From assembly GCF_003946405.1 (NCBI RefSeq), contig NZ_RHOG01000015.1, positions 1 through 53,886 of the forward strand: a DNA stretch of 53,886 nucleotides, in the 5' to 3' direction. The stretch is from Lacticaseibacillus yichunensis. GTDB lineage: Bacteria; Bacillota; Bacilli; Lactobacillales; Lactobacillaceae. Below are positions 37,317 through 46,176 of this stretch, in pieces. The translations under genes were made by a program, and so were the position numbers. Numbering within the stretch: position 1 is the stretch's first letter; every line of letters starts with the position of its first letter. The notes under the pieces are model-generated. The model was not told where the DNA came from and searched no databases. It saw nothing but the letters and a program-made list of their open reading frames with translations.

Positions 37317-37370
37317 TTTTTCCTTGCGCCATCGTATTTGTTGTTGTAGCGTAGCCATGAGGTGACCCGT

Positions 37371-38744
37371 ATGAAAAAGACGATGCTTCAGCAGCTTTTG
37401 CGCGATCAAAGCGTGATGAAAAACGACACCGCACTGGATGCGCTCAAGGCGCAGGGCAAGGCGCTGCGGGACACTGTTCCAGCGGCGACACTCGGCGAGC
37501 GGACAAGCACGGGGCGTGATCCGGTGGCCTACATAGAGGCGATCGAACAAAATCTGATTCAGGAACTCATGCCGCAGCGTCATGGCAAAATGGCAGCGAG
37601 TCCGGCTGCGTTTTTCCGTGGCACCGCCGAATTGATGGCGTATGACCTGAGCCGTGAGCCGCAATCGGGTATTCGCGTGCTCAGCGATGGGGATGCCCAT
37701 CTGCAGAACTTCGGTTTCTATGCGTCGCCTGAGCGCAACTTACTGTTTGATCTCAACGATTTTGACGAAGCTGCGCCGAACTCATTTGAATTCGATCTCA
37801 AGCGCTTGGCCACCAGTGTTTATTTGCTGGGCGCCCAGCGGCATTTCGATGAAGCGCCGATGGATGAACTCGTGCAAAATTTGGTGCGGACGTATCGCAA
37901 GGCACTGAAGCACGCCTTTAAGGAAGGGGCGCTTGAACGTTTTTACGCCTCGTCCAATGTTGAGCAGTTGCTGGCGGCGTTGCCGGATGAAGACGATGTC
38001 GAATTCGTGAAACGCGTGATGGCCAAGGCGCAAAAGCAGACGAATGAATCGGTCGTCGCCAAATACACCGAGCGGGCCACGGCCACGCGCCTTCGCTTTA
38101 AGGATGCGGCGCCGCGGTCGGTGCATGTGGAGCCGGGGCGGGAGATTGCGTTGATGCGCGGGTACCTGGATTATCAAAAGACCACGCGTGCGGATATCAC
38201 GTTGCTGCTGGGCCAATATCATGTCTCTGATATTATTCGCCACAGTGTTGGCATTGGCAGCTTTGGAACCTATTGCTACCTGATCTTGCTCACTGGGCTG
38301 GGCGGCAGTCACCTGGTCCTGCAGGTCAAAGAGGCGCTGCCACGGCGGCGCGAGCTCGCGCCAAACAATCTGGCGGTCACGCTGGATCGCGAAGTCAGTG
38401 AGGGCCAGCGCATCATCGCGGCCCAGCAGATCTTGCAAAAGGCATCTGATCCATTTTTAGGCTGGTTCAACTTGGATGGAAAGAGCTTTTACGTTCGCCA
38501 GTTCCGGGACATGAAGGAATCCATCAACCTCGACCGGCTGGAATGGGGGCAGTTCGAAGCCTATTGCCGGATCTGTGCGTACCTGTTGGCAATGGCGCAT
38601 GCGCAAAGTCCGACCGCCGCGGTGGCTGATGGGTATCTCAACCGCGACGCCGATGTCGCCATCCAAAGCTGGGCGAAGGACTACCTGCACCAGGTGGTCG
38701 ATGACTACGCCGCGTTTGTGGCAAAATACGGCGCGGATCAGTGA
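37371..38744 (+). CDS. DUF2252 family protein (kinase-like fold)
   Basis: 457-aa cytoplasmic protein with the DUF2252 core: FFRGTAELMAYDLS, VLSDGDAHLQNFGFYASPE (about 103-121) and FDLNDFDEAAPNSFEFDLKRLATS (about 126-149). The GDxHxxNFG and D-NDFDE pattern resembles the catalytic and metal loops of aminoglycoside-phosphotransferase-like kinases, so a phosphotransfer role is possible but unproven. GAGGTG lies 5 nt before the ATG at 37371. Terminator follows. Confidence 0.88.
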   Translation: MKKTMLQQLLRDQSVMKNDTALDALKAQGKALRDTVPAATLGERTSTGRDPVAYIEAIEQNLIQELMPQRHGKMAASPAAFFRGTAELMAYDLSREPQSGIRVLSDGDAHLQNFGFYASPERNLLFDLNDFDEAAPNSFEFDLKRLATSVYLLGAQRHFDEAPMDELVQNLVRTYRKALKHAFKEGALERFYASSNVEQLLAALPDEDDVEFVKRVMAKAQKQTNESVVAKYTERATATRLRFKDAAPRSVHVEPGREIALMRGYLDYQKTTRADITLLLGQYHVSDIIRHSVGIGSFGTYCYLILLTGLGGSHLVLQVKEALPRRRELAPNNLAVTLDREVSEGQRIIAAQQILQKASDPFLGWFNLDGKSFYVRQFRDMKESINLDRLEWGQFEAYCRICAYLLAMAHAQSPTAAVADGYLNRDADVAIQSWAKDYLHQVVDDYAAFVAKYGADQ

Positions 38745-38823
38745 CCGGCGCAGGCCAGCCATTTTTCAAGCAATTTACTTGTGTCACCCGAAAATGAGTT
38801 TTACAATTATCAACAATAACTGA

Positions 38824-38879
38824 ACGCGTCACGGCTCCTTAGACCAAACTAGGTAGGGGAGTAGTGACGCGTTTTTTTT
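38824..38879 (+). terminator. Rho-independent terminator
   Basis: AACGCGTCAC pairs with GTGACGCGTT, with inner CTCC/GGGAG, then eight T. Confidence 0.93.
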
Positions 38880-38899
38880 CGAAATAAGGATGTGAGTCA

Positions 38900-40612
38900 A
38901 TGTTTACGATCGTGATGCAACACTTGCGCGGCAAGGCCCGCCTCGCATTTTTTGCCGCGCCGTTGATCATGTTGGGCGAAGTCTTCTGCGACCTGCAGCA
39001 ACCCACCCTGATGTCTCAGATCATCGACAATGGGTTGGCCAAAGGGGACATGGGCTATGTGGTCCGACTATCCGGGCTGATGCTGCTGTTTGCGCTGCTC
39101 GGCTTGCTGTGCGGCGCAGGCTCCGGCGTGTTCGGCACCATCGCGTCGCTGAAAATGGGCGAAGCGCTGCGCAGTCACATGCTCCAAGTCGCCTTGGAAA
39201 ATCGGGACCCGGCTGGGTTGAAGCCGGCGACTTTGATCACGCGCATCACTAACGATGTCACCCAGATGCAAAACTTGGTGATGATGGTGACCCGCGGCAT
39301 GGTGCGTTCGCCGATGCTCTTGTTTGGAGGCATCGTCATGTCTGTCATCGTGTGCCCGAACTTGGCGCCAATCTTGCTGATCGCGATGCCGCTGCTGGTG
39401 ATCTTCATGCTGATCATCGTGCGCCGCAGCATTCCGCTGTACACGAAGATGCAGCAAGCCGTTGACCGGGTGAACCTGGTGATGCGGGAAAATCTGCAAG
39501 GCGCCAAGACCATCAAGGCCTATGTGCTGGAAGATCACCAAAAGGCCCAGTTCGACGACGACAACGTCAACTTGCAGGACACGAGCTTACGCGCGGCCAT
39601 GGCGACGGTTCCGCTTGCACCGGTTATTCAGTTGGTGCTGAACCTCGGCGTTGTGGCGGCGCTGGCCTATGGTGGCAATCTGACCATCGCGGGGACGATC
39701 AGCGACGGCCAGATCATCGCATTTGTCAATTACATGATCCAGATCACGAACGCGATGGTCCAGACTGTCAACATCATCACCGCCTTTTCCCGCGCAATCA
39801 CCAGTGCGACTCGGGTGCAGGCGGTCCTGGCTGAAACACCTGCGCCGCAGGAATTGCCCGAGACGCCGGCCGCGCCGCAAGACAGCAGTATCGCCTTCAA
39901 GAACGTCACATTTGGCTACCAGCAAAGTGAGCCGATCTTGGATCAATTGACCTTCACGGTGCCGGCAGGGGGCTGGCTTGGCATTATTGGCGCGACCGGG
40001 AGTGGCAAATCCTCTGTGATCAATCTCCTGACGCGCACGAATGACGCTTACACCGGGTCGATCACGATCGGTGGCGCGGATATCCAGCAGATGCCGCTGG
40101 CGGCGGTGCATCGGGAAGTCGCGGTGGCCTTGCAGGACTCGTTGCTATTTTCCGGCACGATCAAAAGCAATCTCGTCTACGGCGCACCGGCTGCGACCCC
40201 CTCGCAGCTTCAAGTCGCCGCAGACATTGCGGCGGCCACTGAGTTCATCGCCCCGCGTGACCTCGGCTTTGACGCACCGGTTGAACAACTCGGGAAAAAT
40301 TTTTCCGGCGGTCAGCGCCAGCGGTTGAACATTGCCCGGGCGGTGGTGCCGGATGCGCCGATTCTGGTAATGGACGATGCTACCTCTGCCGTGGATCAGG
40401 TCACCAATGCCGCGATCAAAGAGAACCTAGCCAAGGCGCGGCGGAATAAGACCACGGTGATCATTTCCCAGCGCGTGACCAACGTGATGGATTGTGATCA
40501 GATCATCGTGCTGGATGGCGGACGCATTGCCGCGCGGGGCACGCACCAGGAGCTGTTGACCCGCTCGCCATTTTACGCGCAGCTTGTGCAGACGCAGTTA
40601 GGAGGCGAGTAG
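38900..40612 (+). CDS. ABC exporter half-transporter A (degenerate ATP site)
   Basis: 570-aa half-transporter: six-helix membrane domain (about 1-310), then ATPase with Walker A GATGSGKSS (about 363-371), signature NFSGGQRQRLN (about 472-482) and Walker B ILVMDDATSAVD. The catalytic Glu after Walker B is Asp here, and the switch His is Gln (VIISQRVTN). Such changes mark the degenerate-site partner in heterodimeric exporters of the BmrCD, LmrCD and TM287/288 kind. Its partner begins 1 bp downstream. Drug or lipid export is likely; the substrate is unknown. Confidence 0.93.
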   Translation: MFTIVMQHLRGKARLAFFAAPLIMLGEVFCDLQQPTLMSQIIDNGLAKGDMGYVVRLSGLMLLFALLGLLCGAGSGVFGTIASLKMGEALRSHMLQVALENRDPAGLKPATLITRITNDVTQMQNLVMMVTRGMVRSPMLLFGGIVMSVIVCPNLAPILLIAMPLLVIFMLIIVRRSIPLYTKMQQAVDRVNLVMRENLQGAKTIKAYVLEDHQKAQFDDDNVNLQDTSLRAAMATVPLAPVIQLVLNLGVVAALAYGGNLTIAGTISDGQIIAFVNYMIQITNAMVQTVNIITAFSRAITSATRVQAVLAETPAPQELPETPAAPQDSSIAFKNVTFGYQQSEPILDQLTFTVPAGGWLGIIGATGSGKSSVINLLTRTNDAYTGSITIGGADIQQMPLAAVHREVAVALQDSLLFSGTIKSNLVYGAPAATPSQLQVAADIAAATEFIAPRDLGFDAPVEQLGKNFSGGQRQRLNIARAVVPDAPILVMDDATSAVDQVTNAAIKENLAKARRNKTTVIISQRVTNVMDCDQIIVLDGGRIAARGTHQELLTRSPFYAQLVQTQLGGE

Positions 40613-40613
40613 C

Positions 40614-42407
40614 ATGGACATGAGACGACATGGCCCGCGCAACATTCATCAGGAAAAAGTCGTCCTGGTCGATTGGAAACAGACGGTCCGCCGCGTGTGG
40701 GGATATTTGGAAGGCGGCCGGACAAAATTAGTGATCGTGTTTGCGCTGACGCTTCTGACGACCCTGGTCACCATTCTCGGCACGCGGCTGAACGGCATCG
40801 TGATCGATCAATACATTGCCAAGGGGTTGGTGAAGACGCTGATGCTGGTCTGCGCCGGCATGGCCGTGATCTACGCGATATCGGCGGTCTGCACGTATTT
40901 TCAAAATGCTTTGATCATCGGCGTTGCCCAGCGCACGTCGACGCGGATCCGGCGCGATGTGTTTGCCAACATGCAGCGCCTGCCGATGCGGTATTTTGAC
41001 ACCCATGACAACGGCGACATCATGAGCCGGCTGACAAATGATGTCGACAATATTAATACGGCGTTGATGCAGACCTTCGTCCAGCTGTTCACCGGCATCA
41101 TCAGCGTCGTTGGGGTAGGGATGGCGATGATCTTACTGTCGCCGCTTTTGACCTTGATTGCCCTGGCCGCCTCTTTTGTCACGTTCTTGTTCACCCGCGC
41201 GGTCTCACATGTGACGCAAAAGGCGTTTGCCACGCAACAAGAGAAGCTTGGCAGCTTGAACACGCAGATCGAGGAATCCGTGTCCGGTAAACAGGTCGTG
41301 CAGCTCTTTGACCATCTCGACGAAACGATGGCGACGTTTGATCAGACCAATGCGCAGTACACCGCGGCGGCCATTAAGGCGCAGACTTTTTCTAGCATGA
41401 TCGGCCCGTTTTTCAACATGACCAACAACATTGCGTACCTCCTGATCACCGCGGCGGGCGCAATTTCCATCATCACGGGCAACACCGCGGTGACGGTCGG
41501 CGTGATCTTCACCTTCCTGATCTACCTGCGCAACTTCACCGGCCCAATCAACAACGTGCTGGATCTGATCAACACCTTGCAACTGTCGCTAGCTTCGGCG
41601 GAGCGCGTCTTCGCGTTGATCGATGAAAAACCGGAAGTGGATGCCCCAGATGCGGTCGCCATGCCGCAAACGACTGGGCATGTCCGCTTCGATGATGTCT
41701 CGTTTGCCTATGACACACGGCCGATCTTGACCGATGTCAGCTTGACCGCCGAACCTGGGCAGGTCGTCGCGTTGGTCGGGCCGACTGGGGCCGGCAAGAC
41801 GACGATCATGAATCTGTTGACGAATCTGTATCCACTGCAAAAAGGGCGGGTGCTGCTGGATGGCGTGGATGTTGCGCACATTCGGCGGGCGGATCTGCGG
41901 CGCCTCGTCACCGTGGTGCAACAGGAACCCTATCTCTTTTCCCTGTCGATCAAGGAAAATATTCGGCTGGGGCGGCCTAGCGCGACGGATGAAGACGTGA
42001 TTCAAGCCGCAAAAAATGCCGGGGCGGATTCCTTCATCAGCCAGTTGCCAGACGGATACGACACTGAGCTCAGCGAAAATGCGGCCAGTTTGTCGCAAGG
42101 CCAGCGTCAGCTCTTGAGCATTGCGCGCGCCTTCACCGCCGCCGCGCCGGTCCTGGTGCTGGATGAGGCGACCGCGTCGATCGACTCCAACACCGAAGCC
42201 GCGGTGCAACGCGCCATGACCGCCTTGATGGCCGACAAGACCAGCTTCGTGATCGCCCACCGGCTGTCGACCATTCGCCGCGCGGATCAGATCTTGGTGA
42301 TCGACGGCGGACGCGTGATCGAGCGAGGCACACATGACGCCTTGCTCAAGCAAAATGGGTTTTACGCGAAGCTCTACTACAGCCAATTTGATACCGCTTC
42401 GGCGTAA
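40614..42407 (+). CDS. ABC exporter half-transporter B (catalytic partner)
   Basis: 597-aa half-transporter: cytoplasmic N-terminal extension, six-helix membrane domain (about 35-330), ATPase with Walker A GPTGAGKTT, Walker B LVLDEATASID (canonical Glu) and H-loop FVIAHRLST. Its signature motif is SLSQGQRQLL rather than LSGGQ. That altered signature faces the partner's Asp-containing site, while its own intact Walker motifs pair with the partner's FSGGQ. One consensus and one degenerate site are therefore predicted. GGAGGCGAG lies upstream, within the end of the previous gene. Confidence 0.94.
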   Translation: MDMRRHGPRNIHQEKVVLVDWKQTVRRVWGYLEGGRTKLVIVFALTLLTTLVTILGTRLNGIVIDQYIAKGLVKTLMLVCAGMAVIYAISAVCTYFQNALIIGVAQRTSTRIRRDVFANMQRLPMRYFDTHDNGDIMSRLTNDVDNINTALMQTFVQLFTGIISVVGVGMAMILLSPLLTLIALAASFVTFLFTRAVSHVTQKAFATQQEKLGSLNTQIEESVSGKQVVQLFDHLDETMATFDQTNAQYTAAAIKAQTFSSMIGPFFNMTNNIAYLLITAAGAISIITGNTAVTVGVIFTFLIYLRNFTGPINNVLDLINTLQLSLASAERVFALIDEKPEVDAPDAVAMPQTTGHVRFDDVSFAYDTRPILTDVSLTAEPGQVVALVGPTGAGKTTIMNLLTNLYPLQKGRVLLDGVDVAHIRRADLRRLVTVVQQEPYLFSLSIKENIRLGRPSATDEDVIQAAKNAGADSFISQLPDGYDTELSENAASLSQGQRQLLSIARAFTAAAPVLVLDEATASIDSNTEAAVQRAMTALMADKTSFVIAHRLSTIRRADQILVIDGGRVIERGTHDALLKQNGFYAKLYYSQFDTASA

Positions 42408-42453
42408 AAAAATCAGGCGCACCCGGGTCTTTCGGATGTGCCTGACTTTTTTT
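42405..42453. terminator. Bidirectional terminator between the exporter and mgsA
   Basis: AAAAAAATCAGGCGCACCCG pairs with CGGATGTGCCTGACTTTTTTT, with A and T runs on both sides; the genes converge. Confidence 0.93.
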
Positions 42454-42880
42454 ATTCTGTATAGTGGTCATGCTTTGTTTCGTCACCGGAGACCAGCGAG
42501 CGGAAATTCAGAAAACCCGCATTCAGTCCGCGCAGGAGGACTTCCGCGGAGCCGAGATTGGTGGCCAGCGGCACATTGTACACATCGGCAAGTCTGATCA
42601 GCGCATTCACATCAGGCTCATGCGGCTGGGCGGTCAGCGGATCACGCAAAAAGATCACGAGGTCCAATTGATTCTGGGCGATCAACGCCCCAATCTCCTG
42701 GTCGCCGCCCAGCGGCCCGGAATTGAACGCGTGCACCCGCAGTCCCGTCTCCTCAGCGACCAATTGCCCTGTATGCCCGGTCGCAAACAACTCGTGTCCC
42801 TGCAAAAAAGGCTGGTACGCCCGCACCAGCTGGCGCATCATCGGCTTCTTCTCATCATGCGCGATCAACGCGATCTTCAT
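42452..42880 (-). CDS. mgsA: Methylglyoxal synthase
   Basis: 142-aa enzyme converting dihydroxyacetone phosphate to methylglyoxal and phosphate, a glycolysis bypass used when phosphate is short. The catalytic Asp lies in [13 protein letters not shown] (Asp60, equivalent to Asp71 of E. coli). His8-Asp9 (ALIAHDEKK), TGHTG (phosphate loop, about 34-38) and LRDPL are also present. Length is normal. GAGGTGATAAGG precedes the start at 42880. Its stop lies inside the shared terminator. Confidence 0.95.
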   Translation of the reverse strand: MKIALIAHDEKKPMMRQLVRAYQPFLQGHELFATGHTGQLVAEETGLRVHAFNSGPLGGDQEIGALIAQNQLDLVIFLRDPLTAQPHEPDVNALIRLADVYNVPLATNLGSAEVLLRGLNAGFLNFRSLVSGDETKHDHYTE

Positions 42881-42986
42881 CCTTATCACCTCGCTTCTAT
42901 TATACAGGACAATCTGAGCGGAAAGGGCGGGGAGAGACTGGCAGCTTCCTCTCATCGAACTTCTGAAATCAGTTTGCGGAAGCGCA

Positions 42987-43051
42987 CGGGTGCGCTCCGG
43001 CCAGAAATGGCTGGCGACCGGAGTAGAGCGGACAAACGACTTTGAGCCCGC
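42987..43051 (-). repeat. Family B repeat, partial inverted copy 4
   Basis: The reverse complement matches the 3' half of copy 1, including the TTGTCCGC...TACTCCGGTCGCC segment that copies 2 and 3 lack, and the closing arm AGCCATTTCTGGCCGGAGCG. The 5' half is missing. Confidence 0.78.
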
Positions 43052-43060
43052 ATTGCTGGT

Positions 43061-43254
43061 GGAGGAATTGGATTAGTTCGAACGCTAAACTCTGAATTTG
43101 CGCGTCGTGTTCGTCAGAGTCATGATTGTTCCCTATTAAAATTGCGTCACCCTCTTAACTGGCCAGGCATAGGTTGATAGTCGTTCGAAACCAAAGATAG
43201 GCTTTTGACCGACAGCTCGGCAACTAGAATGGTAAATTCAGATGTTCTATATGA
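43061..43254 (+). other. Gene-free region between two family B copies
   Basis: No open frame or strong promoter is supported. It is AT-richer than its surroundings, and a TTGACC/TAGAAT pair (43205-43230) is too closely spaced (14 bp) to call. Confidence 0.4.
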
Positions 43255-43401
43255 GGGTGGGCTGCGGCCAGAAATGGCTCAGCCCCCTCGTCGTTGTTGG
43301 CGGCTCTGCCGCCTACAACGAAAGTGAGCTTTAAGACCGTGGACTTTACGGGCTTAAAGTCACTTGGGAGCGTTCCAGCCATTTCTGGCCGCGGACCACC
43401 C
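43255..43401 (+). repeat. Family B multibranched repeat, copy 3 (147 nt)
   Basis: Outer helix GGTGG + CTGCGGCCAGAAATGGCT pairs with AGCCATTTCTGGCCGCGG + CCACC. Inner hairpin 1 is CGTTGT-GGCGGC-tct-GCCGCC-ACAACG; inner hairpin 2 is AGTGA-CTTTAAG-CCGT / ACGG-CTTAAAG-TCACT. Same length as copy 2. Confidence 0.9.
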
Positions 43402-43521
43402 GGGGCTTACGTGACGTCAGCACTTTGAACAAAAAAATTTGCCAAGGTGTTAGCGAGTCAAAATCTTTGCCTTTTTTGCCAAACGGGGTTAACCTTTGCA
43501 GCAAACAGGGAGGTGGCTGAA

Positions 43522-43881
43522 ATGGCGCTTGAGACGATCTTGCAGGCAATGGCGGACAACGCAGTGAAAGTGGACAGCAACGATCCGGCTGTGATCGCGC
43601 TGGTCTTTGCGCTGTCCGACTACTGGCCAGTCGCGCGGCCAATCAACCATTTGGCGGCCAAAATGACTCCGGAGCAGTTTCGCGCCGCGGTGGCAAGGCA
43701 ACTACTGGATCCGGCAAACCAGAACATCGAATTGACCCTTAAGCCGACGCATGCGTTGCTGGGCCGCTATTTTGGCGAAGACATGACGGCGGTCCGCGCG
43801 CTATTTTTCGCAAGTGCGCCGTATCGCATTCGCCTCCTTGCGCCGACGCACCTCGTCTTCATCAAGAAGGCGCTGCCCTGA
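43522..43881 (+). CDS. Hypothetical protein
   Basis: 119-aa soluble protein, predicted mostly helical, with no recognised domain (ALETILQAMADNAVKVDSND at the start; YRIRLLAPTHLVFIKKALP at the end). GGGAGGTGG precedes the ATG at 43522; the frame is open further upstream but without a ribosome binding site. It lies alone between a family B repeat and the wecB promoter. Confidence 0.65.
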   Translation: MALETILQAMADNAVKVDSNDPAVIALVFALSDYWPVARPINHLAAKMTPEQFRAAVARQLLDPANQNIELTLKPTHALLGRYFGEDMTAVRALFFASAPYRIRLLAPTHLVFIKKALP

Positions 43882-43939
43882 GCCGCGCAAGAATTCGCCG
43901 CTACAGGTAAAAATCGCGTCGAGCTCGCCCCGCCATCTC

Positions 43940-43948
43940 TGCTATACT
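43940..43948 (+). promoter_or_regulatory. Extended -10 promoter of wecB
   Basis: TGC plus TATACT, about 28 nt before the GTG start. Confidence 0.6.
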
Positions 43949-43976
43949 GAAATCAAACGAAGAACGGGGTGGCAAT

Positions 43977-45143
43977 GTGCAAAAAATCAAAGTGATGACC
44001 GTGTTTGGCACGCGGCCGGAAGCAATCAAGATGGCGCCGGTCGTGCTCGCGCTGAAAAAAGATCCGGCGCATTTTGAAACGGTGGTCACGGTCACCGCGC
44101 AGCATCGCGAGATGCTCGACCAGGTGCTGGCGATCTTTCACATCACGCCGGGCCATGATCTGAATATCATGAAGCAGCGCCAGACGCTTGATGGCATCAC
44201 CAGCAATGTGCTCACCGAGCTGGGCGGCGTGATCGATGCGGAAAAGCCGGACATCATTTTGGTCCACGGCGACACGACCACCACGTTTGCGGCCAGCGTC
44301 GCAGCGTTTTATCATCACGTCGCGGTCGGGCATGTGGAAGCTGGGCTGCGCACCTGGAACAAGAACAGTCCGTATCCCGAGGAAATGAATCGCCAGCTGA
44401 CTGATGTCCTGGCCGATCTGTATTTTGCGCCGACGGATCAAAGCCGGGCGAATCTTTTGCAGGAAAATCATCCCGCGGACCGTATTTTCGTGACGGGCAA
44501 CACCGCCATTGATGCGCTGAAGGAAACGGTGCGGCCGGATTATCACCATGCAGTGCTCGACATGGTCGATCCGGCTAAGCGATTGATTTTGGTGACGATG
44601 CACCGGCGCGAGAACCTCGGCACCCCGATGCGGCGAGTCCTGACGGCGATGCGGGCGGTGATCGAGGCCCATCCGGATACCGAGATGATCTATCCGGTCC
44701 ACCTCAATCCCGCGGTGCAACAGGTCGCGCATGAGGTGCTGGACGGGTCGCCGCGCATTCATCTGATCGACCCGCTGGATGTGCTGGACTTTCACAACCT
44801 GGCGGCTCGCAGCAATTTCATCATGACCGATTCCGGCGGTGTGCAGGAAGAGGCGCCATCGCTTGGCAAGCCGGTGCTGGTGCTGCGCGACACCACGGAG
44901 CGGCCGGAAGGAGTCACGGCTGGTACGCTGAAACTGGTGGGCACCGAGCCGGCCACGGTGACCGCGGCGATGACGCAATTGCTCGATGATCCGGCCGAGT
45001 ATCAGCGCATGGCCAGCGCGAAAAATCCATACGGGGATGGCCACGCGACCGCCCGTATTTTGCAGGCCGTGCAGTATTATTTTGAGCAAGTACCAGAGGC
45101 GCCGCAGCCATTTCGCGGCGGGGTAAAGGGGGAGCAGGCATGA
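43977..45143 (+). CDS. wecB: UDP-N-acetylglucosamine 2-epimerase (non-hydrolysing)
   Basis: 388-aa cytoplasmic enzyme interconverting UDP-GlcNAc and UDP-ManNAc, supplying ManNAc for wall teichoic acid linkage units or polysaccharides. Family blocks: KVMTVFGTRPEAIKMAPVVLAL (about 5-26), VHGDTTTTFAASVAAF (about 94-109), GHVEAGLRTWNKNSPYPEEMNRQL, TMHRRENLG and TDSGGVQEEAPSLGKPVLVLRDTTERPEG near the C-terminus. GTG start at 43977 with GGGGTGG upstream. It overlaps the next gene by 4 bp (ATGA), so the two are translationally coupled. Confidence 0.96.
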   Translation: MQKIKVMTVFGTRPEAIKMAPVVLALKKDPAHFETVVTVTAQHREMLDQVLAIFHITPGHDLNIMKQRQTLDGITSNVLTELGGVIDAEKPDIILVHGDTTTTFAASVAAFYHHVAVGHVEAGLRTWNKNSPYPEEMNRQLTDVLADLYFAPTDQSRANLLQENHPADRIFVTGNTAIDALKETVRPDYHHAVLDMVDPAKRLILVTMHRRENLGTPMRRVLTAMRAVIEAHPDTEMIYPVHLNPAVQQVAHEVLDGSPRIHLIDPLDVLDFHNLAARSNFIMTDSGGVQEEAPSLGKPVLVLRDTTERPEGVTAGTLKLVGTEPATVTAAMTQLLDDPAEYQRMASAKNPYGDGHATARILQAVQYYFEQVPEAPQPFRGGVKGEQA

Positions 45144-46045
45144 CATACGCAATGATCGGCACATGGGCGATGGCGCTGGGTGGCGTGCAGCGCGCCGCAG
45201 CGACACTGGCCGCTGATGGCACCGCGGGGGATGCGGTGGAGACCGCGATTCAGGTGATCGAAGACGATCCATCGTTGACCTCGGTCGGCTATGGTGGCCT
45301 GCCGAATGAACAGGGCATGGTCCAGCTGGATGGGGCCTACATGAACGGGGACAATTTTCAGATCGGTGCCGTCGCCGGTGTGGAAGATGTCGCAAGCCCG
45401 ATCGCGTTGGCTCGGCTACTGGCCAAGGAGCGGGTCAATAATTTTCTCGTCGGCACCGGCGCTGAGGCTTATGCGGATCAGCACGGCTTGGCGCGGAAAA
45501 ACATGCTGACAAGTGGCGCCAAGTCCGCTTGGCAAAAACGGCAGGTGGAAGTTGGCCAAGGCGGGCGGCTGACGCCATATGACGGCCATGACACAGTCGG
45601 CATGATCGCCCTGGATGCGCGCGGCCACATCCGCGTTGGCACCTCGACATCCGGGCTATTCATGAAGCACGCCGGGCGGGTCGGCGATTCCCCGCAGCCC
45701 GGCAATGGCTTTTACGCCGACAGCGCGGTGGGGGCGGCCGCCGCAACAGGCCTGGGCGAGGATCTGATGAAGCGGCCGCTGTGCTTTGAGATCGTGTCGC
45801 TGATGGCGCAGGGGATGCCGGTGCAAGCCGCGATGGACAAGGCCGTTTACACCTTCATCGATCAGCTTCAGGCGCGCAATGGGGCCGTGGGCGAATTTTC
45901 CTATATCGCGCTGGATCATCAGGGCAACTTCGGCGTGGCAACAAATGTTGAGTTCCAGTACGCGGTCTTCAGCGATCGCGTGGCGCCGCGGCTGTATCTT
46001 GCGACGCCGGGCAACGACCACCATGTCACCATCACGCCGGCATAA
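45140..46045 (+). CDS. Glycosylasparaginase/plant-type asparaginase family (Ntn hydrolase)
   Basis: 301-aa member of the T2 N-terminal-nucleophile family, which hydrolyses GlcNAc-Asn (glycosylasparaginase) or beta-aspartyl bonds. The self-cleavage motif is GHDTVGMIALD, with predicted nucleophile Thr152. RVGDSPQPGNGFYAD and GAAAATGLGEDLMK carry the usual substrate-binding residues. No signal peptide, so it is cytoplasmic. Coupling to wecB suggests a link to amino-sugar handling, with GlcNAc-Asn as the more attractive substrate, but this is inference. Confidence 0.88.
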   Translation: MTYAMIGTWAMALGGVQRAAATLAADGTAGDAVETAIQVIEDDPSLTSVGYGGLPNEQGMVQLDGAYMNGDNFQIGAVAGVEDVASPIALARLLAKERVNNFLVGTGAEAYADQHGLARKNMLTSGAKSAWQKRQVEVGQGGRLTPYDGHDTVGMIALDARGHIRVGTSTSGLFMKHAGRVGDSPQPGNGFYADSAVGAAAATGLGEDLMKRPLCFEIVSLMAQGMPVQAAMDKAVYTFIDQLQARNGAVGEFSYIALDHQGNFGVATNVEFQYAVFSDRVAPRLYLATPGNDHHVTITPA

Positions 46046-46138
46046 ATCATTTTCAGACAACGGGGGCGCAGCGATGCGTCCTTTTTTCTTTGGTCAGGCT
46101 GGCAAAAACGGCTGGCGACTGAATTCTAGGCCCCGCTT

Positions 46139-46147
46139 TGATATAAT
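46139..46147 (+). promoter_or_regulatory. Extended -10 promoter of the YihY gene
   Basis: TGA plus perfect TATAAT, 29 nt before the start codon. Confidence 0.6.
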
Positions 46148-46176
46148 TAACTTAATTAGGGGAAAGGAGCGGGCGT

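Noticed and set aside
42995-43012. Long direct duplication shared with pcrA and rlmCD upstream regions as part of a coding gene
   Set aside because: The similarity is the family B repeat core GGCCAGAAATGGCT; no reading frame is conserved across copies.
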